A stretch of 5,645 nt of DNA from positions 1 to 5,645 of the forward strand of contig CAJCIW010000149.1 in the NCBI GenBank assembly GCA_903970455.1, given 5' to 3'. Below are positions 1 through 5,645 of this stretch, piece after piece. The translations under genes and the position numbers were made by a program. The notes below the pieces were generated by a model that did not search any database, was not told where the DNA came from, and saw nothing but the letters and a program-made list of their open reading frames with translations. The DNA comes from Verrucomicrobiota bacterium (lineage in GTDB: Bacteria > Chlamydiota > Chlamydiia > Chlamydiales > Rhabdochlamydiaceae). How positions within the stretch are numbered: the first letter of the stretch is position 1; each line of letters starts with the position of its first letter.

Positions 1-21
1 AGTACAGGGCGAAGTTCAACC

Positions 22-1308
22 TTACTTAGTTGAGTCGCGATCGAGCTGGGGCTTTCCTTTTTCATAGCTCACCTTTTTCATAAAAATGCCGTCGCTGGAA
101 TAAAGCGAGGCGGTTCCTTTGCCGGCCTCGATAGTGGAAACGATTTTTTTGTCCCCCTTTTTATAATACGAGCCTTTGATCAAAAGATCATTTTCATACT
201 CCTCGATGAGCATGAGGTCTCCGTTTTTATACCAGGCAAAGGCAGTTCCCTGTTTTTTATTGCCGTTGAATTCCCGCTGGCTTTCCATTTGCCCATTAGG
301 ATACCAGGTTTTCACGGCTCCCTGGATCTGATCTTCATTCCAATGCACGCAAAGTTTAGGCAACGGCTGCTCTTTTATTTCACAAGGATAATATTCCCAT
401 TCTTCTCCCTGCTTTTTCCCATCTTTGATCCGATAGGAGCACTTGGGAGTGGAATTAGGAAAAAATAGTTCGACTTCCCCTTCGGGGATTCCTTTGAAGT
501 AATCGGTCAAAGAATAAAGCACGCCTTCCTGGAACTCGGCCTTCTTCCCCTTGCCTTCATTGATTTCTGCAGTCCGTTGCCCTTGAGGATCGTAATAGAC
601 GGCATGGATGAGGCGCCCTTTATCGAAAGTTTCTTCCGATAAAAGCTCTCCCGGCCTCCAGTAAGTCAACGTTTGACCGTGTTTCTCCCCATTTGCATAA
701 GGAGTGTTTTCCAAGAGATTTCCCTCTTTGTCAAAAGCCTGGACGATGCCATGAGCTTCTCCTTGATGATAAGGAATCATCTTTTTGAGCTTGCCCTGTG
801 GATAAAAGTATTTGGCAAAACCTTGGAGAAGGCCTTTTTCATAATTGAACTCGGCGTCGAGCTCCCCTTCTTCATTCCATACTTTACATGTGCCTTCAAA
901 GATCCAGGTAGCTTGAGCTAAATCGTGCAAATCGGGGACGCCTTCGATGAGCTGGACTTCAATCTTTATCCTCCCATTGGGGAACCATTCTTGATAAAGG
1001 CCGTGCGCCCTACCGTCCGTTACTTCCAAGTATTGCCAAAGATGGCTATTCTCATGATAGCTCGTAATCTTGGACGAACTTTGTCCCATTGGATTGCGTC
1101 CAAAAACACGGAGAACCTTTTGGTACGGCTGAGGCGTTGAAAAGTCGACCGACCTGTAATCGGAGAGGCGGTCTTTGTTACTGATTGTTTCTGTAAACCC
1201 ATTCCGGTCGATGATTTGCATGCTGACAAGTGTGTCACCATGATCGGAACCCTTCCGCGCGCAACTGGAAAGTGAAATTAAAGTGATTAGGATAACGAGT
1301 ATTCTCAT
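22..1308 (-). CDS. MORN/YwqK-type repeat lipoprotein, third gene of the pilus/secretion-like operon
   Basis: This 428-residue protein starts with a lipoprotein signal peptide: MRI, a hydrophobic stretch, and a lipobox LSSC with the lipidated Cys at residue 16. Ala at +2 points to the outer membrane under the usual sorting rule. From about residue 100 to the end it is built of some ten to twelve degenerate units of about 24 residues, with a core of the form (W/Y)(Y/F)PNG followed by a short hydrophilic strand and a G-x-x-x-G turn. Clear units begin near residues 102, 138, 163, 187, 211, 277, 330 and 354. This is the MORN-like repeat often labelled 'YwqK antitoxin', a name that should not be read as function. 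Residues 17-100 are not recognised. The ATG overlaps the stop of the upstream PilO-like gene (ATGA), and GGAG lies 8 bases before it. Its place after the PilM/N- and PilO-like genes suggests it takes the role of the PilP lipoprotein, which is an inference. Four Cys (141, 290, 309, 320) could form disulphides. The gene call is secure; the role is not. Confidence 0.88.
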   Translation of the reverse strand: MRILVILITLISLSSCARKGSDHGDTLVSMQIIDRNGFTETISNKDRLSDYRSVDFSTPQPYQKVLRVFGRNPMGQSSSKITSYHENSHLWQYLEVTDGRAHGLYQEWFPNGRIKIEVQLIEGVPDLHDLAQATWIFEGTCKVWNEEGELDAEFNYEKGLLQGFAKYFYPQGKLKKMIPYHQGEAHGIVQAFDKEGNLLENTPYANGEKHGQTLTYWRPGELLSEETFDKGRLIHAVYYDPQGQRTAEINEGKGKKAEFQEGVLYSLTDYFKGIPEGEVELFFPNSTPKCSYRIKDGKKQGEEWEYYPCEIKEQPLPKLCVHWNEDQIQGAVKTWYPNGQMESQREFNGNKKQGTAFAWYKNGDLMLIEEYENDLLIKGSYYKKGDKKIVSTIEAGKGTASLYSSDGIFMKKVSYEKGKPQLDRDSTK

Positions 1309-1937
1309 CTAAGGGGCTCCACATTTTCTCTTTTAATGAGCTGCATTGTCACTGCGAAGACTTTTTCGTGCGAGGGCAGTTCTTTTTTAATCAGCGTAAA
1401 ATCTTTCACAATGAGTTGGGGCCGCCCTTCTTTAGGGCCATAAGGCCAAATGGTCGTTCCTTCAATCAGGCACAGCAGCTTTTTGAGGTCTTCTTCGTTC
1501 AGTTCAACAGGAGTTTGCTGCTTCTCTTCGGTCTCTCGAAAAAGTTCGTTGACGCGGATCTGTTCTTCAGAAAAGCGGAGCCTATTCCCTCCTTCTTTAA
1601 GCCATTGCAGCCGTTTGGCTATTTGGTCATCCTCAGAATTTTCGCTTTGAATCGCTTCCAACTTTTTGATCTCGGGAAGCAAAAAAGTCAATGTCTCCAC
1701 ATGCTTATCGAGATAGTGGGGATCGGGATTTTTCAAAGAAGCCAAGAGAAAATTTTCTTTTCTTTGCGTTTCTTGTAAAATGACCATTCTGCTGTGAATG
1801 CGATTCGTTTCGTTCTCAAGCTGTTCTAACTTTTGCATCCCGAAGATAAAGTGAAAGAAAAAGAGGAAAAAGGGGATCGGAGCAGCGATAAGTAGAAGTC
1901 CAATGAAGAAAGGGGAGAGTTTGATCGGAAATCTCAT
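1305..1937 (-). CDS. PilO/GspM-like bitopic inner-membrane protein
   Basis: This 210-residue protein has a short basic cytoplasmic start (MRFPIK), one strongly hydrophobic segment at about residues 9-33, a charged helical stretch at about 35-62 that looks like a coiled coil, a long helical middle rich in Glu, Lys and Gln, and a C-terminal alpha/beta part (about 145-205). That is the layout and length of PilO and GspM, which pair with PilN/GspL through periplasmic coiled coils and ferredoxin-like domains. No residue motif identifies it; the call rests on topology, length and position directly after a PilM/N-like gene. The ATG shares 4 bases (ATGA) with the stop of that gene, so translation is probably coupled, and a purine-rich AAGGCGGTGG lies a few bases upstream. 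Its own stop overlaps the next start in the same way. It could instead be an unrelated single-pass coiled-coil protein. Confidence 0.85.
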   Translation of the reverse strand: MRFPIKLSPFFIGLLLIAAPIPFFLFFFHFIFGMQKLEQLENETNRIHSRMVILQETQRKENFLLASLKNPDPHYLDKHVETLTFLLPEIKKLEAIQSENSEDDQIAKRLQWLKEGGNRLRFSEEQIRVNELFRETEEKQQTPVELNEEDLKKLLCLIEGTTIWPYGPKEGRPQLIVKDFTLIKKELPSHEKVFAVTMQLIKRENVEPLR

Positions 1938-3355
1938 GAGCCCACCGCCTTGTTGAGTTCAAACGATGTGTAATAAGTTTGATTCTCCGTTTGCCACTTG
2001 ATTTCTTTCTTCCCATTGACGATTTGATCCCCTTTGAGAAGGGATTCATGAAAATCCCTGGCATTTCTGGGAACGGTAGATTTGAATTCGAGTTCGACTT
2101 GCGCCGCGTACGGGGCGGCGGCCTCGCCGATTTTGGGATATTTCAACAAACTGTAGTGGACTGATTTGATTTCCGTCCCTTCTTTTTGCCCTCCGTCTTC
2201 CGTAGCAAAGCCGGGATGTGTGCTGAGCCAAGCTAAGAAATCGCTCACTTTGGGAACTGTGGGCAAAAAGGCAAACGAGCTTTTTTGCCCCCGCATCGAA
2301 TTTTCCCATTCATTGAGCTTTTTTTCGATTTGATCGATGGAGGCAAGAGAATCTTTGTCAAGGGAAGCCGGGAAATAAGTTCCCAATTTCTTCACAAGGG
2401 AGCCTTGCTTCATATGCAAACCGATTGCGCCTCCAATTGACATGAATAAAGTCGCAAGGGTGCAAAATCCTAGAAAATGAACGATTTTTTTCTTCCGCTG
2501 CTCGTAGGTGTGTTTAGGTGTAAATGTTTTTTGCAAGAACTGAACGCTCCAGGGATCTCCGGCAGCTCTGTCTAAGGCAAGGCCGATGGGAACAGCGTAT
2601 TGGCTGAAAGACGGAGTAGGAAGTACCAAAGACTGCCCGGGGAATATTGTCTTAAGAATTTCCTTAACCTTATCGTGTTTCCCTGTGAGTAACCACGGAG
2701 TATGATCTTCAACCGCTCCTTTTTGCTTCAGATAAATAGAAAACTTTTCTAGCTCTGCGGCAACTTCCTGTTTCTCGGCAACGTGGATTGTTTGCGAAAG
2801 CACCAACTCCCTATTTTCAACGAGCACACTCGAAATTTTCTGATCCTGGACATCGAAACAAAGAATTCTCCGTTCTTGTGGAAATTGCCAGTTGGCAAAC
2901 CGCATTAAAGCTATGGCGCTGGAAGAAACGGCGTCCGGTTTAATGTCCATCTCCTGCAACGCATCGATATGGGAAGAAAGATGGGATTCTGCGGTAGCTA
3001 CTAAGGTGACTGCCGTCATCTGATTGTTAATTTTTTTTAACAACGGGCAGACAATTGGATTTTCACTAGCAAAAGGAATGAGGGATTCAAGCTGGAAAGG
3101 CAATGCCGCGAGGATTTTTCTCTTTTCTTTTAACGGAAGGTGAAGTTTCCGGATGAAGATATCGGAACCGCTAAGTCCTGAAACCACCTGAACTTCTTTT
3201 CCGGCTTGAAAGGGGGGAAGTGTGTAAAAAAGTTTTACATTATCCTGCCCATAAGGAAATGATTCTAATAAATCGACCGCAATTGTTTTTTTTTCTTTTT
3301 TAAGAACAGCGATCCGAAAAATTTCTTTTTCAAGAGAAAGGCCAATGGTATACAT
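1934..3355 (-). CDS. PilM-PilN fusion / GspL-like protein of a type IV pilus or type II secretion platform
   Basis: The protein has 473 residues from the ATG at 3355. Residues 1-265 look like the actin-like fold of PilM/GspL. The first strand is MYTIGLSLEKEIFRIAVL. LPFQLESLIPFA (85-96) matches the PilM 'E..IPF' region, VTLVATAESHLSSHIDAL (116-133) the 'lvA..k..v...' region, ILCFDVQDQKISSVLV (164-179) the second phosphate-loop strand, and YAVPIGLALD (253-262) the closing 'GLAlR' motif. A basic stretch (QRKKK, 286-290) precedes one membrane helix at about 291-313, and the rest (about 314-473) is periplasmic, as in PilN/GspL. Both expected nucleotide-binding Gly/Asp motifs are degenerate. An in-frame GTG at 3412 would add 19 residues. 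The ATG is preferred because the fold's first strand begins there, although the only ribosome-site-like bases are a weak AGG 3 bases upstream. The stop overlaps the PilO-like start. A role as inner-membrane platform linking a secretion ATPase to the pseudopilus is inferred. Confidence 0.82.
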   Translation of the reverse strand: MYTIGLSLEKEIFRIAVLKKEKKTIAVDLLESFPYGQDNVKLFYTLPPFQAGKEVQVVSGLSGSDIFIRKLHLPLKEKRKILAALPFQLESLIPFASENPIVCPLLKKINNQMTAVTLVATAESHLSSHIDALQEMDIKPDAVSSSAIALMRFANWQFPQERRILCFDVQDQKISSVLVENRELVLSQTIHVAEKQEVAAELEKFSIYLKQKGAVEDHTPWLLTGKHDKVKEILKTIFPGQSLVLPTPSFSQYAVPIGLALDRAAGDPWSVQFLQKTFTPKHTYEQRKKKIVHFLGFCTLATLFMSIGGAIGLHMKQGSLVKKLGTYFPASLDKDSLASIDQIEKKLNEWENSMRGQKSSFAFLPTVPKVSDFLAWLSTHPGFATEDGGQKEGTEIKSVHYSLLKYPKIGEAAAPYAAQVELEFKSTVPRNARDFHESLLKGDQIVNGKKEIKWQTENQTYYTSFELNKAVGS

Positions 3356-3428
3356 AAACCTAATGGGAAAAAGCTCAAATCTTACCGCGTAAAGCAATTC
3401 TGGGAAAGCCACAATTTATCAACGAAAA

Positions 3429-3457
3429 TTTTTACTCCACCTCCCATAACTTTCCAA
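3429..3457 (-). promoter_or_regulatory. Candidate promoter for the PilM/N-like operon
   Basis: Read on the minus strand, TTGGAA (3457-3452) and TAAAAA (3434-3429) are separated by 17 bases. Each matches 4 of 6 bases of the sigma-70 consensus. Transcription would begin near 3422, leaving a leader of about 67 bases before the ATG at 3355 but only about 10 before the alternative GTG at 3412. The AT-rich surroundings make chance matches easy, so this remains a candidate. Confidence 0.35.
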
Positions 3458-3486
3458 TTGCATCTACACCGCCCAAACGGTAAAAT
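3458..3486 (+). promoter_or_regulatory. Candidate promoter for yggT-dus-acylphosphatase
   Basis: TTGCAT (3458-3463) is followed after 17 bases by TAAAAT (3481-3486). The -10 box matches TATAAT at 5 of 6 bases, and the -35 box keeps only TTG. Transcription would begin near 3493, giving a very short leader of about 15 bases that still contains the AGGA ribosome site at 3500-3503. The -35 box abuts that of the divergent candidate on the other strand. Confidence 0.42.
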
Positions 3487-3507
3487 CTTACAACAAACTA
3501 GGATCAT

Positions 3508-3765
3508 ATGCTGTATTTAGCCAAAGGCATCCATTGGGCTTTCATGTTCTATACAATATTTTTGATGGCGCGGATCATCGGTTCGTGGTTTCCTGCTTTT
3601 GCAAATCATAAGATCATGCATTTTGTGGGTTTCTATACAGATCCCTACCTCAATTTATTTCGTCGCTTCATTCCTCCAATCGGGGGCATGCTAGACCTTA
3701 GCCCTCTCCTTGGGTTTTTTGCCTTGCAGCTCTTGGAACGTTTAATTTTTTTCATTCTATTTTAA
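3508..3765 (+). CDS. yggT: YggT family membrane protein, single domain
   Basis: This 85-residue integral membrane protein has two hydrophobic segments (about residues 8-30 and 62-84) flanking a short loop. It carries the YggT family signatures: an RIIGSWFP-like motif after the first helix, then TDPYLNLFRRFIPPIGG and LDLSPLLGFFALQLLE. Enterobacterial YggT has two tandem copies of this unit. Here there is one, as in many Gram-positive, cyanobacterial and plastid (CCB3/YlmG-type) members. The family is linked to membrane organisation, division or osmotic stress, but its biochemical role is not settled. The ATG has AGGA 4 bases upstream. The TAA stop shares its last base with the next ATG (TAATG), so the downstream Dus gene is probably translated by re-initiation. 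Confidence 0.93.
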   Translation: MLYLAKGIHWAFMFYTIFLMARIIGSWFPAFANHKIMHFVGFYTDPYLNLFRRFIPPIGGMLDLSPLLGFFALQLLERLIFFILF

Positions 3766-4796
3766 TGCTTAAACGCCCATTCCACCTCCGTTCTTTACAA
3801 CTGCCGTCGAATATTTTCTGTGCCCCGCTTGCGGGATGCTCCGATGTTCCCTTTCGTCGAATGACCGTTAAATACCGGCCCGGTCTCGTCTATTGCGAAA
3901 TGGTCAAAATGGAGCCGTTGGTCCGTAACGATCCCAACACCTATCGCCTTCTCGACTATGATCGTTCCATGCATCCGATCGGCGGACAAATTTGCGGAAG
4001 CAAGCCCGAACTTGCCGGCTGTTGCGCCAAAATCATTGAGGACCTTGGATTCGATGTGGTCGATTTGAATTGTGGATGTCCAGTCGATAAAGTGACAAAA
4101 GATGGAAGCGGTTCGGGAATGCTCAAAAATCTCGACATCATCGGCGAAGTTTTAGCGAATATGGTCGCTGCCGTAAAAATCCCGGTGACCATTAAGATTA
4201 GGGCCGGCTGGGATTCCAGCCAAATCGTCGCTCCCCAAATCGTGCGCATTGCCGAAGAAGCCGGTGCTGCCGCCATCTGCATCCATGGGCGCACACGGGC
4301 TCAGGGTTACAAAGGCCCGGCGAACTGGGACTTCATCCGCGATTGTAAAATGGCCGCAACGACCATCCCCGTGATCGGCAATGGCGATGTGTTCGATGCT
4401 GAAAGCGCGCAGAAGCTGTTTGAGTACACAAATTGCGACGCGATCCTGCTCGCTCGAGGCACAATGGGCAAGCCCTGGCTCATCGAAGATATCTACCGTC
4501 ATCTTTCAGGGGATGCGCCGCTCCCGCGCACAGGCCTTGAATACCGCGACATCTTTTTGGAACATGTGGATCATATTCTCTCTTATAAAAATGAAAAAGG
4601 CGCCCTTCTCGATTTACGCCGAGTTGGCTGCTGGTTTTTACGCGGTGCCCAAAACATGCGACATCTTCGAGAAGCACTCAATCGTTCGAAATGTCTCATA
4701 GAAATCAGAGAAATGATCTGCAATTACCCTTGGCATGAAGCCGATTTTTCTCAAGAGCAAAAGCCTGAAGAAGAAGCCTGCGAAAGCACATGCTAG
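3765..4796 (+). CDS. dus: tRNA-dihydrouridine synthase (Dus family, DusB-like)
   Basis: This 343-residue flavoenzyme reduces specific uridines in the tRNA D-loop to dihydrouridine, using FMN and NAD(P)H. The sequence shows the TIM-barrel Dus domain: the N-terminal FMN strand APLAGCSDVPFRR (20-32); LNCGCPVDKV (101-110), where Cys105 of the GCP motif is the expected catalytic acid; KIRAGWD (144-150); CIHGRTRAQGYKGPANWD (172-189), with the His and Arg that bind FMN phosphate and RNA; PVIGNGDV (202-209); and ARGTMGKPWL (230-239). A C-terminal helical tRNA-binding region follows, ending in an acidic Cys-containing tail. The length is normal for the family and all key residues are present. It resembles DusB more than DusA or DusC, but which uridine it modifies cannot be read from sequence. 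The start overlaps the yggT stop by one base, and the end overlaps the acylphosphatase start by seven. Confidence 0.96.
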   Translation: MLKRPFHLRSLQLPSNIFCAPLAGCSDVPFRRMTVKYRPGLVYCEMVKMEPLVRNDPNTYRLLDYDRSMHPIGGQICGSKPELAGCCAKIIEDLGFDVVDLNCGCPVDKVTKDGSGSGMLKNLDIIGEVLANMVAAVKIPVTIKIRAGWDSSQIVAPQIVRIAEEAGAAAICIHGRTRAQGYKGPANWDFIRDCKMAATTIPVIGNGDVFDAESAQKLFEYTNCDAILLARGTMGKPWLIEDIYRHLSGDAPLPRTGLEYRDIFLEHVDHILSYKNEKGALLDLRRVGCWFLRGAQNMRHLREALNRSKCLIEIREMICNYPWHEADFSQEQKPEEEACESTC

Positions 4797-5059
4797 AATT
4801 GTCTGCCATTATCAAAGGAAACGTCCAAGGCGTAGGATTCCGCGCCACCGCCAAGTTATTCGCCGACCACTTAAAATTGACCGGCTTCGCGCGCAATCTT
4901 TCCGACGGCAGCGTCGAACTCTGCGCTCAAGGCGATAGACCCCAACTTGAAAAACTTCTCGCCGAATTAAAGCGGGAATTTTCTTCCCATATTAAGGAAA
5001 TCGCATCCGATTTTCATCAAGTTGCCAAGCCCTATTCCGACTTCAAAATAGCTCGTTAA
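4790..5059 (+). CDS. acyP: Acylphosphatase
   Basis: This 89-residue protein is a complete acylphosphatase of typical length. These small cytoplasmic ferredoxin-like enzymes hydrolyse acyl phosphates such as acetyl phosphate or carbamoyl phosphate. The signature GNVQGVGFR (10-18) includes the phosphate-binding Arg18, and GFARNLSDGSVEL (32-44) includes the catalytic Asn36. The C-terminal strand DFKIAR fits the usual family ending. The ATG lies inside the last codons of the Dus gene in another frame (7-base overlap), with only weak purine-rich sequence upstream, so translation probably depends on ribosomes finishing the Dus gene. The physiological substrate is unknown, and there is no evident metabolic link to the tRNA-modifying enzyme before it. 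Confidence 0.95.
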   Translation: MLELSAIIKGNVQGVGFRATAKLFADHLKLTGFARNLSDGSVELCAQGDRPQLEKLLAELKREFSSHIKEIASDFHQVAKPYSDFKIAR

Positions 5060-5072
5060 CACAGGTTTTTTG

Positions 5073-5100
5073 AAAAAAATGAGCTCGACTTCCAGCTTGC
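5073..5100 (-). terminator. Weak candidate terminator for the phosphotransferase gene
   Basis: On the minus strand, a short AGCT/AGCT stem with an 8-base loop (5085-5096, in AGCTCGACTTCCAGCT on the plus strand) is followed by a base and then seven T (complement of A at 5073-5079). It lies within a wider inverted repeat AGGTTTTT (5063-5070) / AAAAACCT (5103-5110) that could form on either strand. The stem is very short, so activity is doubtful. Its position between two convergent genes is the main support. Confidence 0.28.
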
Positions 5101-5117
5101 CTAAAAACCTATGCTTA

Positions 5118-5645
5118 TTACGAGAAATGAATCGTCAAAGGCGGATGGATTAAGTCGGTTTCTGAAAGAATTTTCATAGAGTCGGCGTATTTCTGAGAAC
5201 GAATATTTTCTAGGAAAGTGTTGAAAAAATTCGGTGCGGCTTCTTTAAAAAAGGCAAGCGGATTGCCTTGATCTAAAATAACTTTATTTTGCACCAACAG
5301 ATAAAGTCTTTTTTGTATCATCTCATCCAAAGGTTTGTCTTGAGCGAGCAGGAAGTCGGTTGCTATTGAAGCCAAATAGAGTTGTCTCATGAGATAAAAA
5401 CGACTGAATTCAAGTTTGTTTGGTTCGCCGAAATAATGACGAAGGAGAAAAGCATTTTGTTCAGAATTGAAACAAAACTCAATCGAAACTCTGGCTAAAT
5501 CGTAGAAAGGGTCGCTCATCCCTGCGTCATCCCAATCGATCATCTGAACTCTGCCTTCTGAAGAATACAGAAGATTGCCGGGATGTATGTCATTATGACA
5601 AGGGACTTTGGGGAAATTGCGTTGTGCAATAGCAAAGGTAATAGA
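5118..5645 (-). CDS. Choline/ethanolamine kinase-like phosphotransferase (APH fold), partial: N-terminus beyond the window
   Basis: The reading frame is open to the right edge, so only the C-terminal 175 residues are visible; any internal ATG (such as 5543) is not the real start. The visible part begins just before the catalytic loop HNDIHPGN (visible residues 17-24), the Brenner motif of aminoglycoside phosphotransferases and choline kinases, with Asp19 as catalytic base and Asn24 as a metal ligand. IDWDDAGMSDPFYDLA (36-51) follows, in which Asp37 is the metal-binding equivalent of the kinase DFG Asp. An Asp/Glu-rich IDW..AG..DP..DLA pattern is typical of LicA-like choline kinases and related small-molecule kinases. 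A helical C-terminal lobe ends near 5118. Choline or ethanolamine phosphorylation is the best guess; thiamine or another small alcohol is possible. The gene converges on the acylphosphatase gene with 58 bases between them. Confidence 0.88.
   Translation of the reverse strand, partial: SITFAIAQRNFPKVPCHNDIHPGNLLYSSEGRVQMIDWDDAGMSDPFYDLARVSIEFCFNSEQNAFLLRHYFGEPNKLEFSRFYLMRQLYLASIATDFLLAQDKPLDEMIQKRLYLLVQNKVILDQGNPLAFFKEAAPNFFNTFLENIRSQKYADSMKILSETDLIHPPLTIHFS

Noticed and set aside
16..33. Short inverted repeat TCAAC / GTTGA around the stop of the repeat lipoprotein gene, a possible terminator.
   Set aside because: A 5-base stem with no T tract on the minus strand in view; the operon may continue beyond the left edge.
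22..1308. Reading the repeat protein as a toxin-antitoxin system antitoxin because of its YwqK-type repeats.
   Set aside because: No toxin-like gene is adjacent, the protein is a lipoprotein translationally coupled to pilus/secretion-like genes, and the label reflects repeat similarity only.
1368..1778. 136-codon open frame on the plus strand opposite the PilO-like gene.
   Set aside because: It is antisense to a well-supported gene, its product is a Phe-rich composition typical of reading Lys/Glu-rich coding DNA backwards, and no start site stands out.
3024..3043. Perfect 7-base inverted repeat TTGTTAA / TTAACAA around a T6 spacer.
   Set aside because: It lies inside the PilM/N-like coding region, is entirely AT-rich with one G-C pair per arm, and is explained by Lys/Ile/Asn codons; no regulatory meaning can be supported.
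3956..4502. Two overlapping minus-strand open frames (112 and 116 codons) opposite the Dus gene.
   Set aside because: Both are shadows of the conserved Dus coding frame and show no recognisable domain.
5066..5078. TTTTTT-G-AAAAAA palindrome downstream of the acylphosphatase gene as a hairpin terminator.
   Set aside because: A one-base loop cannot form a stable hairpin and the stem has no G-C pairs.

Overview
The window reads as ordinary bacterial chromosome with densely packed, often overlapping genes. The Dus protein, with its motif LNCGCPVDKVTKDGSGSGML, together with the gene mix, suggests a member of the phylum Chlamydiae, probably an environmental lineage (Parachlamydia/Waddlia/Simkania-like) rather than Chlamydia itself. 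This placement is from memory of the protein families, not from a search, and is only moderately sure. No rRNA, tRNA, CRISPR array, insertion sequence or phage gene was seen.

Left half, minus strand (22-3355): three genes read from right to left and joined by two identical 4-base ATGA start/stop overlaps. The first encodes a 473-residue protein with a PilM/GspL-like actin-fold cytoplasmic part, one membrane helix and a PilN/GspL-like periplasmic part. The second encodes a 210-residue PilO/GspM-like protein with one membrane helix and a coiled coil. The third encodes a 428-residue lipoprotein made of about ten MORN/YwqK-type repeats of roughly 24 residues. The gene order resembles pilM-pilN-pilO-pilP, the inner-membrane alignment platform of type IV pili and type II secretion, but with M and N fused and a repeat lipoprotein where PilP would normally be. 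This is the most interesting part of the window.

Middle (3356-3507): a short divergent control region. Two sigma-70-type promoter candidates point in opposite directions with abutting -35 boxes.

Right half, plus strand (3508-5059): yggT (one-domain membrane protein), a tRNA-dihydrouridine synthase and an acylphosphatase, overlapping by 1 and 7 bases and very likely cotranscribed. They are housekeeping genes with no obvious functional tie to the secretion-like operon.

Far right (5118-5645, minus strand): the C-terminal part of a choline-kinase/aminoglycoside-phosphotransferase-fold enzyme, cut by the window edge. It converges on the acylphosphatase gene, and a weak terminator candidate lies between them.
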